Assembly: GCA_029863825.1 (NCBI GenBank)
Contig: JAOTUP010000183.1
Coordinates: 1 to 5,256 of the forward strand
Direction of reading: 5' to 3'
Length of the DNA stretch: 5,256 nucleotides
Origin: Acidobacteriota bacterium
GTDB lineage: Bacteria > Acidobacteriota > Thermoanaerobaculia > Multivoradales > JAHEKO01
Made by a program: the position numbers and the translations under genes
In this document: piece after piece, positions 1-5,256 of the stretch
Numbering within the stretch: the stretch's first letter is position 1
How the letters are laid out: every line of letters starts with the position of its first letter
Notes under the pieces: generated by a model
The model's database searches: none
Told to the model about the DNA's origin: nothing
The model's input: the letters and a program-made list of their open reading frames with translations, nothing else

Positions 1-414
1 GACGCCTTTTCTCGCAGCCAGTACTTGACCGTCATGCCTGACCGGCATGTGGAAGAAGCCGCCGAGCGCATACTCATGTGCACGGGTAAGATCGGTCACG
101 CATTGCGAGCCGAACGCGAGCGGCGTGGCGACACTCGTACGGCGATCCTCTCTATCGAACAACTCTACCCGTTCCCGAAACAGGCGTTGGCAGCCGAGCT
201 CGACCGCTTGTCCCAGGCCCGGGACTTGCGTTGGGTGCAAGAGGAGCCTGGCAACATGGGCGCCCTGTTCTTCGTCGAGCCGCACATCGAGCCCCTGGCT
301 CGCGGACGTCATCTTCGAACCATCAAGCGATCGGCCTCGGCGAGCCCGGCGACAGGCTCTGCCAAGGCGCATCAAATGGAAGAAAACACTCTCATCAAAC
401 TCGCGTATAACTGA
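1..414 (+). CDS. sucA: 2-oxoglutarate dehydrogenase E1 component, C-terminal part (5' truncated by window)
   Basis: This is the last 137 residues of the thiamine-diphosphate-dependent E1 subunit of the 2-oxoglutarate dehydrogenase complex, which decarboxylates 2-oxoglutarate and passes the succinyl group to the E2 lipoyl domain in the TCA cycle. The frame is open from base 1 and ends at TGA 412-414. Family hallmarks, in window residue numbering, are ILMCTGKIGHAL (24-35), SIEQLYPFP (51-59), WVQEEPGNMGA (78-88) and the terminal SASPATG...H block (113-124). They match the order and spacing of the E. coli SucA C-terminus from memory. The active-site region lies upstream of the window. The next gene downstream is not the E2 gene (sucB), so the usual sucAB pairing is broken here or E2 lies elsewhere. 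No frameshift or damage is visible. A 2-oxoacid E1 of another type is unlikely because of the long single-chain C-terminus. Confidence 0.93.
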   Translation, partial: DAFSRSQYLTVMPDRHVEEAAERILMCTGKIGHALRAERERRGDTRTAILSIEQLYPFPKQALAAELDRLSQARDLRWVQEEPGNMGALFFVEPHIEPLARGRHLRTIKRSASASPATGSAKAHQMEENTLIKLAYN

Positions 415-441
415 CATCCAGTGCACGACAACACTCGTATG

Positions 442-448
442 AAGGAGG
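442..448 (+). promoter_or_regulatory. Strong Shine-Dalgarno fixing the start of the DUF2911 gene
   Basis: AAGGAGG lies five bases before ATG 454. It decides the start at 454 over the in-frame GTG at 421 and ATG at 439; the ATG at 439 overlaps the edge of the Shine-Dalgarno itself. A start at 454 also places the hydrophobic signal segment right at the N-terminus. Confidence 0.88.
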
Positions 449-453
449 TTCTG

Positions 454-984
454 ATGAACAGCAAACTGATCGGTCTATTTATGGCGACGCTCACAGCGCT
501 CGCGCTCGTTTCGCCGCTTGCTGCCGAGCGCGGCGACGACTCCAACCGAAAATCCAAGAACGGTCTCGCTCACGGCACGATCGACGGTGTCGACGTAACG
601 ATCGAGTACGGCCGGCCGAACGTCAAAGGTCGAGAGGTCTGGGGCAAGCTCGTCCCCCTCGGCAAGATTTGGCGAACAGGCGCTGACGAGGCGACGACGA
701 TCACTGTGAGTGCTGACGTGACCGTCGAGGATCAAGCTCTGCCGGTGGGGACGTACAGTCTCTTCACAGTGCCGGGCGAGACCACCTGGGAAATCGTCTT
801 CAACAAGGTAGCCAAGCAATGGGGCGCTTTCAAGTATGACCCGGAGCAGGATGCCTTGCGAGTCAGCGTGCCATCCGCGCCGGCTGATTTCGTGGAATCC
901 CTGACTTTCGAGATCGATGCCGACTCGGTGGTCTTGCGCTGGGCCGAGCTTGCAGTGCCCTTCACGCTCGCAGCCGCGGAATAG
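454..984 (+). CDS. Exported DUF2911 domain protein
   Basis: This is a 176-residue protein of the DUF2911 family (PF11138), whose function is unknown. Residues 1-24 form a Sec-type signal peptide: a short start with Lys4, a hydrophobic core LIGLFMATLTALALV, then a small-residue end SPLAA before the charged ERGDD, so the mature protein is probably periplasmic. There is no lipobox cysteine. Family motifs appear in order: IEYGRPNVKGREVWG (50-64), LVPLGKIWRTGADEAT (66-81), LPVGTYSLFTVP (96-107), the WEIVFNK strand (112-118), WGAFKYDPEQDALRV (123-137) and a final LRWAE strand (161-165). This is a complete single-domain member. It starts 39 bases after the E1 stop and could be read through from it. 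A TATAAC at 406-411 could serve as a -10 box, but no matching -35 was seen. The gene converges on the monooxygenase gene. Family assignment is firm; any role would be a guess. Confidence 0.9.
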   Translation: MNSKLIGLFMATLTALALVSPLAAERGDDSNRKSKNGLAHGTIDGVDVTIEYGRPNVKGREVWGKLVPLGKIWRTGADEATTITVSADVTVEDQALPVGTYSLFTVPGETTWEIVFNKVAKQWGAFKYDPEQDALRVSVPSAPADFVESLTFEIDADSVVLRWAELAVPFTLAAAE

Positions 985-1093
985 TCCGCCGGGAGGGACG
1001 CTTTCTCGCTCCGCTTGGAGGCGTCGGGCGCCACAGGCATTCTGCGCTCGAAGCTGCCGCCCGTCTCCTCCGGAGTGCAGGCGCGATCCTCTG

Positions 1094-2353
1094 CTAGCGC
1101 AGTTCCAGATTCATCTGTTCGAGCAGCTCCTCGAGATCCCTTCCTGACGCGGGTACGCAAGCTGGAAGCCGGTCAGCGCGTTGGAGTATCCAGTCCGCAG
1201 GTGGCTCTCCGGGCGCTGGGCGCGTACCACCGCTGGCTATTTGTCGCCACCTTGAGGTTCTCTCCCGTTCGAAGGCGCCGATGGCCGCTGTGGATTCTGC
1301 GCTTTTCACGACTCCTGCCACGCGCTCTGCCAGCTCAGTCGCCTCCTCCAGACCTACATTCATGCTCTTGACGCCAATTGGCCCCGCCAGGTGCGCCGCG
1401 TCTCCGAGCAACGAGATCCTTCCGCGGCCGAACTCCGTTGCGAGCCGGTGCTCGAAGCGGACCGCCACCGACCATTGAATCTCTCCAGCTTCGGCATCGC
1501 ACCATGGTGCCCTCTCCGCCAGCAACTGTGCGAAGTTCTCCGCCGTCAAGTACGGATACGAGGCTTCGCCCACCTGAACGGCCAAGCGTCGTTTGGCGCG
1601 CTCGGGAACTGACTCCTCACCCGTCAGCTCGAAGCTCCAGCGGAAGCGATTTCCTGGCAACGGCCAGTAGACACCACTGCTGAGCTCTTCGAGCACGATT
1701 TGGATTCTGTTTTTCGCTTCACTTTCTGAGGTGCACTCGAAGACAGCGAAGCGCTGACTCGCTCCGGTTTCCTCGAAACCGATCCCCGCCAGGCGGCGCA
1801 CCGCCGAGGCGTGCCCATCGGCTCCAACGACGAATCCCGTCTGTGAAGCCAGCGTCTTCTCGACCACCCATTCTGTCGATGACACGCTGTAGCCTGTGGA
1901 TTCCTTAGCCAAGCGCTGGATCGTCGCCTTCACGCCGTCAACGTCGGGCTCCAGTCCGACCAGCCGATGGCTCCACATGACGTCGACGCCCAGCTCGGCA
2001 AGGCGGTTCTCGAGCGCCGTCTCGAGCAGATGCTGCGGCATCACCAGCACGAAAGAGAACTTGCCGGACAGTCGTCCGAAATCGAGCGTTGCCTGAATTC
2101 CTTCGCGATCACAGTAATCAACCCGGTCGACCCGTCGCCCCTGGGCAAGAAGCGGTTCAGCCAAGCCGACGTCGTCGAATTGCCTCAGGGTGCTCGGATG
2201 TAGGGCAAGGGCGTAGCTTCTTGCCGCCGTCCGCCACTGCGAGTCGATGATTGCAACATCGACTCCATGCCGGGCGAGCTGCAAGGCGGCGAAGAGCCCG
2301 ACGGGGCCGGCGCCGACAACCAGCGCCTGTGTAGCGGTCTTGCGTCCGAACAT
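1094..2353 (-). CDS. FAD-dependent monooxygenase (group A flavoprotein hydroxylase, PF01494 type)
   Basis: This is a complete 419-residue enzyme of the PHBH/UbiH-like family, which uses NAD(P)H and O2 to hydroxylate an aromatic or polyprenyl-type substrate through a flavin hydroperoxide. Three family marks are visible. The Rossmann motif GAGPVG (14-19) follows a hydrophobic strand. The DG motif VVGADGHASAVRR (175-187) contacts FAD and NAD(P)H. The GD motif LLGDAAH (315-321) binds the FAD ribityl chain. After the GD motif the usual P-x-x-G-x-G-x-N reads P325-IG-V-K-S-M-N332, so both glycines of that loop are replaced. At about 420 residues it lacks the C-terminal thioredoxin-like domain of phenol-hydroxylase-size relatives. 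There is no signal peptide or membrane segment, so it should be cytosolic. ATG 2353 is supported by a good Shine-Dalgarno and a promoter upstream. The substrate cannot be told from the sequence. A halogenase is unlikely, since no tryptophan-halogenase WxWxIP motif is present. Confidence 0.9.
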   Translation of the reverse strand: MFGRKTATQALVVGAGPVGLFAALQLARHGVDVAIIDSQWRTAARSYALALHPSTLRQFDDVGLAEPLLAQGRRVDRVDYCDREGIQATLDFGRLSGKFSFVLVMPQHLLETALENRLAELGVDVMWSHRLVGLEPDVDGVKATIQRLAKESTGYSVSSTEWVVEKTLASQTGFVVGADGHASAVRRLAGIGFEETGASQRFAVFECTSESEAKNRIQIVLEELSSGVYWPLPGNRFRWSFELTGEESVPERAKRRLAVQVGEASYPYLTAENFAQLLAERAPWCDAEAGEIQWSVAVRFEHRLATEFGRGRISLLGDAAHLAGPIGVKSMNVGLEEATELAERVAGVVKSAESTAAIGAFERERTSRWRQIASGGTRPAPGEPPADWILQRADRLPACVPASGRDLEELLEQMNLELR

Positions 2354-2359
2354 GGCACA

Positions 2360-2367
2360 CTCCCTCT
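2360..2367 (-). promoter_or_regulatory. Shine-Dalgarno of the monooxygenase gene
   Basis: On the minus strand AGAGGGAG lies six bases before the ATG at 2353. It supports that start codon, which also places the FAD-binding GxGxxG motif at the expected distance from the N-terminus. Confidence 0.75.
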
Positions 2368-2379
2368 CTGGTTGCCACG

Positions 2380-2408
2380 AGTATCGCGAGCGGAGTCATC
2401 CGGGTCAA
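2380..2408 (-). promoter_or_regulatory. Predicted sigma70-type promoter of the monooxygenase gene
   Basis: Read on the minus strand, a -35 box TTGACC (2408-2403) and a -10 box GATACT (2385-2380) are separated by 17 bases. Transcription would start near 2373, giving a leader of about 20 bases that contains the Shine-Dalgarno. The -10 box differs from TATAAT at two positions. The -35 box lies on the left arm of the 52-bp palindrome, so a protein bound there would affect this promoter. Confidence 0.55.
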
Positions 2409-2453
2409 GCCATCGGTCCGCGGGCTGCCCGCCAGGAGCCGATCTGTTGACCC
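2402..2453. repeat. 52-bp imperfect palindrome between the divergent promoters
   Basis: Nested complementary arms are visible: GGGTCAA (2402-2408) with TTGACCC (2447-2453); ATCGG (2412-2416) with CCGAT (2439-2443); TCC (2417-2419) with GGA (2435-2437); and GCGGG (2420-2424) with CCCGC (2428-2432) around CTG. Together about 20 base pairs can form, interrupted only by a 3x3 internal loop, a one-base bulge at 2438 and a two-base bulge at 2433-2434. As duplex DNA, the inner GCGGGC-T-GCCCGC and the symmetric outer arms look like operator half-sites. The outermost arms coincide with the -35 boxes of the two divergent promoters. It could be a regulator-binding site, a cruciform-forming element or, less likely given its position, an RNA hairpin. 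Confidence 0.7.
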
Positions 2454-2476
2454 TTATTCGGAGCGGCCAGTACAAT
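2447..2476 (+). promoter_or_regulatory. Predicted strong sigma70-type promoter of the USP-PCP_red gene
   Basis: TTGACC (2447-2452) and TACAAT (2471-2476) each differ from consensus at one position and are separated by 18 bases. Transcription would begin near 2483, giving a leader of about 50 bases to ATG 2533. This argues against translation from the in-frame GTG at 2494, which would leave only about 11 bases of leader and has no Shine-Dalgarno. The -35 box lies in the right arm of the 52-bp palindrome. Confidence 0.65.
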
Positions 2477-2504
2477 GCCGCCACCTGTCACCCGTGCATC
2501 GAAA

Positions 2505-2530
2505 GTCTCGACTCGGAGACCAGGCGTCTC
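2505..2530 (+). promoter_or_regulatory. Mutually exclusive short hairpins in the leader of the USP-PCP_red gene
   Basis: The leader holds GTCTC (2505-2509), GAGAC (2516-2520) and GTCTC (2526-2530). The central element can pair with either neighbour, forming one of two 5-bp hairpins. The downstream one ends two bases before ATG 2533 and would enclose the only nearby Shine-Dalgarno-like bases (CAGG, 2521-2524). A GGAG at 2515-2518 is about 14 bases from the ATG, too far for usual initiation. The stems are short, so this may be chance. Confidence 0.3.
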
Positions 2531-2532
2531 GC

Positions 2533-4683
2533 ATGTACCGCACCATTTACGTACCGGTCGACAACTCCGCTCATTCCAAGCAGGCAATCGCTACGGCGAC
2601 ACGGCTCGGCCAGGCGTACGGCTCGAAGCTCGTCGGCTGCCACGTGTATGCGGCCCAGCTGCACGAATACCGGTTCAAGCAAATGGAATACACCCTGCCA
2701 CCCGAGTATCTCGAGGAAACAGAGCTCGAGCGTCAGCGGGAAATCCACGACAGCCTCATCTCGATGGGGCTGAAGCTCATCTCGGACAGCTATCTCGATC
2801 CGATGGGTCGCGAGTGCGAGGCGGCGGGCCTCGAGTTCGAGCGCAAGATGATGGATGGCAAGCACCACGTGGAGCTCGTCAAAGACATCTCCGAGTCCGA
2901 CTACGACCTCGTCGTCATCGGCGCTCTGGGTCTCGGCAAGGCGCGCGATAGTCAGCTCGGCTCGGTGACCGAACGCGTCAGCCGCGCCTGCAATCAGGAC
3001 TTTCTCATCGCCAGGAAGATCCCAGAGGAGGATGCTGCAGAGCGCGACACTATTCTGGTCGCGATCGACGGCAGTCCGCAGAGCTTCGGCGGCTTGATGA
3101 CCGCCGTCGAACTGGCTTGCAAGCTGGAGAAGAAGATCGAACTGGTCGCCGTCTACGATCCCTACCTGCACTATGCGGTGTTCTCCGGGATTGTCGACGT
3201 TCTTTCCGAGGACGCGGCGAAGGTCTTCGACTTCGAGGAACAGAACCAGCTGCACGAAGAGATTATCGACAGCGGCTTGGCACAGATCTACCAATCCCAT
3301 CTCGATGTCGCAGAGCGGATGGCCCGCGCCGAAGGGCTGCAAGCGACCAAGACGCTCCTCGACGGCAAAGCGTTCCAGAAGATCCTGGATCACGCTCGTC
3401 AAACCGATCCGTGGCTCGTCGTTATCGGCCGTATCGGCGTGCACTCGGATGCGGCCGATCCGGGTCTCGGAAGCACAACCGAGAATCTGCTCAGAACCTG
3501 CCCGTCCGATCTCTATCTCTCAGCACGCCAGGTGCGGCCGGAGCTCGATCTCAGGGCGGATGAATCAGTGCGCTGGACGCCCGAAGCGGAAGCCCGGATG
3601 GGCGGGATCCCGGAGCAGGTCAAAGGAGTGGCGCGTACTGCCATCCTGCGCCTTGCCGTCGAGCGTGGCCACAGCGTCATCACCTCGTCGGTCATCGATG
3701 AGGCCATGGATCGCTTCATGCCGAAACGATCAGCTCAAATCGCTCGCGAGCTTGCAGAAGCCGTGGCACTCGACCGAGCGATGCGCCAGCCGACGGCGAT
3801 CTGCAAGAGCTGTGGCGTCACCGCTACTGCGGCGAGTCCGGTGAAATGCGCGGTCTGCGGCGCCACCGACTTCGATCACATCAGCGCCGCGATGCTGGAG
3901 CGCATCGGCAAGCGTGAGGGCGGCGTCGAAGAAGAAACTACCTATGACGGGCGATCCCTCGGCTGGACCGTCGCCGCTCGCACGGCGCTGCGCGAGGTTT
4001 CCGACAAAGACGAGCGACGACGCGCCAAAGCGCGCATTGAAAAGGGAGCGCGGCTCAAGAAACTGGACCCAGTTCCGCTCGAATTCGTGCGCCGCGTCAT
4101 TGCCGAGGTCACCGGGCGCAACCTGCCCGAGATCCAGGACACCCCTCTCGGCCAAACGCCGGCCGAAACGAACTCCGACGGACGCCGGATTGTTGCGACG
4201 GACGGCGGCGGCAACGCCCTGTGGTCGACTCGAAAGTGGACGGACACTGCGATCGAGCGCGTCTTGCGGGTGCCCGCAGGATTCATGCGCAACAAGACCC
4301 AGGAGCGGGTGGAGGAGCTGGCCGCGGACCGTGATTGCGACCTCATCGATCTCGAGCTTGTCGAGGCGGGGATCGAGATCGGTCGCCAGACGATGACTGG
4401 AATGGTCAAAGGCCGCCAGCGAGCTGCTGCAGACGAACCCAGCCGCGAGGCGTTCGAAGCAGGCGGCCGATCCGGCGAGCAGGAGGCCGGCACGCTCCCG
4501 TCGCCCGCCTCCAAAGACGACAGCAGCGAGCGAGCCCAGCGCTACGGGGAGGGTCACTATTCCCAGGGCAAGCCCAGCCTCAACGAAGCCGGAGCGATGC
4601 GGGCCAAGGCCACGAGTGATTTGAGCGTGACCGACAAAGTACCGGACGCAGTGCCGGAGGACATACCCGACGAGCTGGCCTGA
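2533..4683 (+). CDS. Tandem universal stress protein fused to PCP_red-like repeats and a zinc-ribbon motif
   Basis: This is a 716-residue cytosolic multidomain protein with no signal peptide or membrane segment. Residues 1-163 form a first USP (UspA/Rossmann-like) domain starting MYRTIYVPVDNS, with the ATP-binding pattern G130-x2-G133-x9-G143-S144. Residues 171-332 form a second USP domain starting TILVAIDGS, with G299-x2-G302-x10-G313-S314, one residue longer than the canonical spacing. Residues 348-395 match the PCP_red domain (PF08369) known from the C-terminus of BchB/ChlB: WTPEAEARM...IP..VKGVAR...AVERGHSVIT...IDEAMDRF. Then comes C424-x2-C427-x11-C439-x2-C442, a probable zinc ribbon or rubredoxin-like knuckle. 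Two weaker PCP_red-like units start at W478 and W569. Residues 620-716 are hydrophilic, low in complexity and acidic at the end, probably disordered. ATG 2533 is chosen because the USP strand begins at once and the promoter lies just upstream. USP domains bind ATP/AMP in stress signalling; the function of this fusion is unknown to me. It is probably cotranscribed with the Mrp-like gene. Confidence 0.88.
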   Translation: MYRTIYVPVDNSAHSKQAIATATRLGQAYGSKLVGCHVYAAQLHEYRFKQMEYTLPPEYLEETELERQREIHDSLISMGLKLISDSYLDPMGRECEAAGLEFERKMMDGKHHVELVKDISESDYDLVVIGALGLGKARDSQLGSVTERVSRACNQDFLIARKIPEEDAAERDTILVAIDGSPQSFGGLMTAVELACKLEKKIELVAVYDPYLHYAVFSGIVDVLSEDAAKVFDFEEQNQLHEEIIDSGLAQIYQSHLDVAERMARAEGLQATKTLLDGKAFQKILDHARQTDPWLVVIGRIGVHSDAADPGLGSTTENLLRTCPSDLYLSARQVRPELDLRADESVRWTPEAEARMGGIPEQVKGVARTAILRLAVERGHSVITSSVIDEAMDRFMPKRSAQIARELAEAVALDRAMRQPTAICKSCGVTATAASPVKCAVCGATDFDHISAAMLERIGKREGGVEEETTYDGRSLGWTVAARTALREVSDKDERRRAKARIEKGARLKKLDPVPLEFVRRVIAEVTGRNLPEIQDTPLGQTPAETNSDGRRIVATDGGGNALWSTRKWTDTAIERVLRVPAGFMRNKTQERVEELAADRDCDLIDLELVEAGIEIGRQTMTGMVKGRQRAAADEPSREAFEAGGRSGEQEAGTLPSPASKDDSSERAQRYGEGHYSQGKPSLNEAGAMRAKATSDLSVTDKVPDAVPEDIPDELA
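3574..4380 (+). repeat. Three PCP_red-like protein units encoded in tandem, with a CxxC-x11-CxxC motif between units 1 and 2
   Basis: Unit 1 (residues 348-395, bases 3574-3717) is a clear PCP_red match. Unit 2 (478-527, bases 3964-4113) begins WTVAARTALREV and keeps the basic helix ERRRAKARIEKGAR and the final PLEFVRRVIAE. Unit 3 (569-616, bases 4237-4380) begins WTDTAIERVLRVP and keeps FMRNKTQERVEELA and IDLELVEAGIE. All share W-T-x-x-A, an R/K-rich middle helix with Glu or Leu-Ala, and a closing hydrophobic helix. The cysteine motif lies at bases 3802-3858. Units 2 and 3 are assigned from the pattern only. Confidence 0.6.
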
Positions 4684-4740
4684 CGCCGACGAAAACCGGC
4701 GCCGCCGGACCCATACTCCCTGAGATACCATCTGAGCTCC
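4684..4740 (+). other. Spacer between the USP-PCP_red and Mrp-like genes, without a convincing terminator
   Basis: These 57 bases can form CGCCG (4684-4688) with CGGCG (4697-4701), or alternatively CCGGC (4696-4700) with GCCGG (4704-4708). Neither stem is followed by a T tract, so transcription probably continues into the next gene. No -35/-10 pair was recognised. The frame of the upstream gene stays open across the whole spacer after its TGA. Confidence 0.45.
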
Positions 4741-5256
4741 ATGACGAATCCGCCCAGCTCCTACCGCGACATCGTTGGCGACGGTGGGTCGGACATTCTG
4801 GGTCAAGTCGAGAGACAGCGAGGCAGGATCCGAGACAGTCTGGCAGGAATCCGGCATCGGCTGGCGATTGCCTCGGGAAAAGGGGGCGTCGGCAAGAGCA
4901 CCCTCAGTCGTCATCTGGCAGCTGGCATGGCTCGCCGTGGCTGGAGAGTCGCCATCCTCGATGCCGACCTCAATGGGCCGACGCAGGCTCGTCTTGGCGG
5001 TGTCGGCTCGGCTCCGCCGGTCCCGGGTCCCAATGGCCTCGTTCTACCCAAAAGCGTTGACGGTGTGGGGGTCCTGTCGCTCGGCAGCTATGTCCCGGAG
5101 GGCTCGGCCATCGAATTCGACAGCGTTGCCAGAGGCGAGTCGCACACCTGGCGGGCCACTCGGGAGTTCACCACTTTGAGCGAGATCCTGGTCGGCGTCG
5201 ATTGGGGAGCCCTCGACGTCCTCGTCCTCGATTTGCCTCCGGGCGCCGAGCGCACA
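4741..5256 (+). CDS. Mrp/NBP35-type P-loop ATPase (3' truncated by window)
   Basis: The first 172 residues of a SIMIBI-class ATPase of the Mrp/ApbC/NBP35 family are present; these proteins carry or deliver Fe-S clusters in the cytosol. The deviant Walker A is GKGGVGKST (46-54) with signature Lys47. Switch I reads DADLNGPT (74-81), the Mrp form rather than the ParA form. The strand LDVLVLDLPPG (158-168) is the Walker B/switch II region. The motif then continues AERT rather than the usual T-x-D. About 40 residues precede the ATPase core, too few for the FSCA (DUF59) domain present in E. coli Mrp-type proteins. The CxxC cluster-binding motif expected in the C-terminal part would lie outside the window. 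ATG 4741 is the first usual start codon after the upstream stop; its Shine-Dalgarno is poor (only GAG at 4734-4736), suggesting translational coupling or a leaderless-type start. MinD/ParA relatives are less likely because of the GPT motif. Confidence 0.87.
   Translation, partial: MTNPPSSYRDIVGDGGSDILGQVERQRGRIRDSLAGIRHRLAIASGKGGVGKSTLSRHLAAGMARRGWRVAILDADLNGPTQARLGGVGSAPPVPGPNGLVLPKSVDGVGVLSLGSYVPEGSAIEFDSVARGESHTWRATREFTTLSEILVGVDWGALDVLVLDLPPGAERT

Noticed and set aside
406..411. TATAAC as a -10 box for the DUF2911 gene
   Set aside because: No -35-like hexamer was seen at 16-18 bases upstream, so it is mentioned only as a possibility.
421..453. GTG 421 or ATG 439 as the start of the DUF2911 protein
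   Set aside because: The strong AAGGAGG at 442-448 sits ideally for ATG 454, and an earlier start would put charged residues ahead of the signal peptide.
985..1093. Bidirectional terminator between the converging DUF2911 and monooxygenase genes
   Set aside because: Only weak stems were found (CTCC/GGAG around GCTT at 1009-1020, CGGGCG 1025-1030 with CGCCCG 1058-1063) and no T tracts on either strand, so no terminator is claimed.
2494..2532. GTG 2494 as the start of the USP-PCP_red protein
   Set aside because: It lies about 11 bases after the predicted transcription start, has no Shine-Dalgarno, and adds 13 residues before the conserved USP first strand.
2488..3444. Open frame of 318 codons on the minus strand opposite the USP domains
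   Set aside because: It lies wholly against two recognisable USP domains plus their leader, and its translation looks like an antisense shadow with no family motif.
4681..4708. TGA as a selenocysteine codon with the following stem as a SECIS element
   Set aside because: The stem is only 5 bp, lacks recognisable SECIS loop features, and the upstream protein ends in a disordered acidic tail with no reason for a catalytic selenocysteine.
4696..4708. CCGGC-GCC-GCCGG hairpin as a Rho-independent terminator
   Set aside because: The stem is short and is followed by ACCCATACT, not a T-rich tract.
3730..4914. Long open frame of 394 codons on the minus strand opposite the USP-PCP_red gene
   Set aside because: It overlaps well-supported plus-strand coding sequence and the start of the Mrp-like gene, its product shows no recognisable domain, and GC-rich genes often leave an open antisense frame.

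Overview
The window is a GC-rich bacterial chromosomal segment carrying five protein genes, two of them cut by the window edges. No mobile elements, RNA genes or CRISPR arrays are visible. The taxon cannot be fixed from this sequence. An E1-type 2-oxoglutarate dehydrogenase points to an organism with an oxidative TCA cycle. DUF2911 proteins are, to my knowledge, common in Bacteroidota, Acidobacteriota and Gemmatimonadota, and the high GC would suit the latter two or a proteobacterium. This placement is inference.

Layout: (1) bases 1-414 (+) are the C-terminal end of 2-oxoglutarate dehydrogenase E1 (SucA/OdhA). (2) A strong Shine-Dalgarno at 442-448 leads into an exported DUF2911 protein at 454-984 (+). 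(3) Converging on it is a group A FAD-dependent monooxygenase at 1094-2353 (-). (4) The 179-bp region 2354-2532 is a compact divergent control region. It holds two face-to-face sigma70-type promoters, both with TTGACC -35 boxes, placed on the ends of a 52-bp imperfect palindrome (2402-2453), then a leader with mutually exclusive short hairpins. (5) A 716-residue multidomain protein lies at 2533-4683 (+). It has two universal stress protein (USP) domains, a PCP_red-type domain (the small domain at the end of protochlorophyllide reductase subunit BchB/ChlB), a four-cysteine zinc-ribbon-like motif, two further degenerate PCP_red-like units and a disordered acidic tail. (6) 57 bp downstream, in the same reading frame, begins an Mrp/NBP35-type P-loop ATPase (4741 to the window end, +), truncated by the edge.

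How the parts may work together: the DUF2911 gene and the E1 gene could be cotranscribed, but no functional link is evident. The monooxygenase and the USP-PCP_red protein share one control region and may be co-regulated. The USP-PCP_red and Mrp-like genes lie close together without an obvious terminator and are probably one transcription unit. The most unusual item is that pair: nucleotide-binding USP domains joined to repeated PCP_red units and a probable metal-binding ribbon, next to a putative Fe-S carrier ATPase, with no photosynthesis gene in view.
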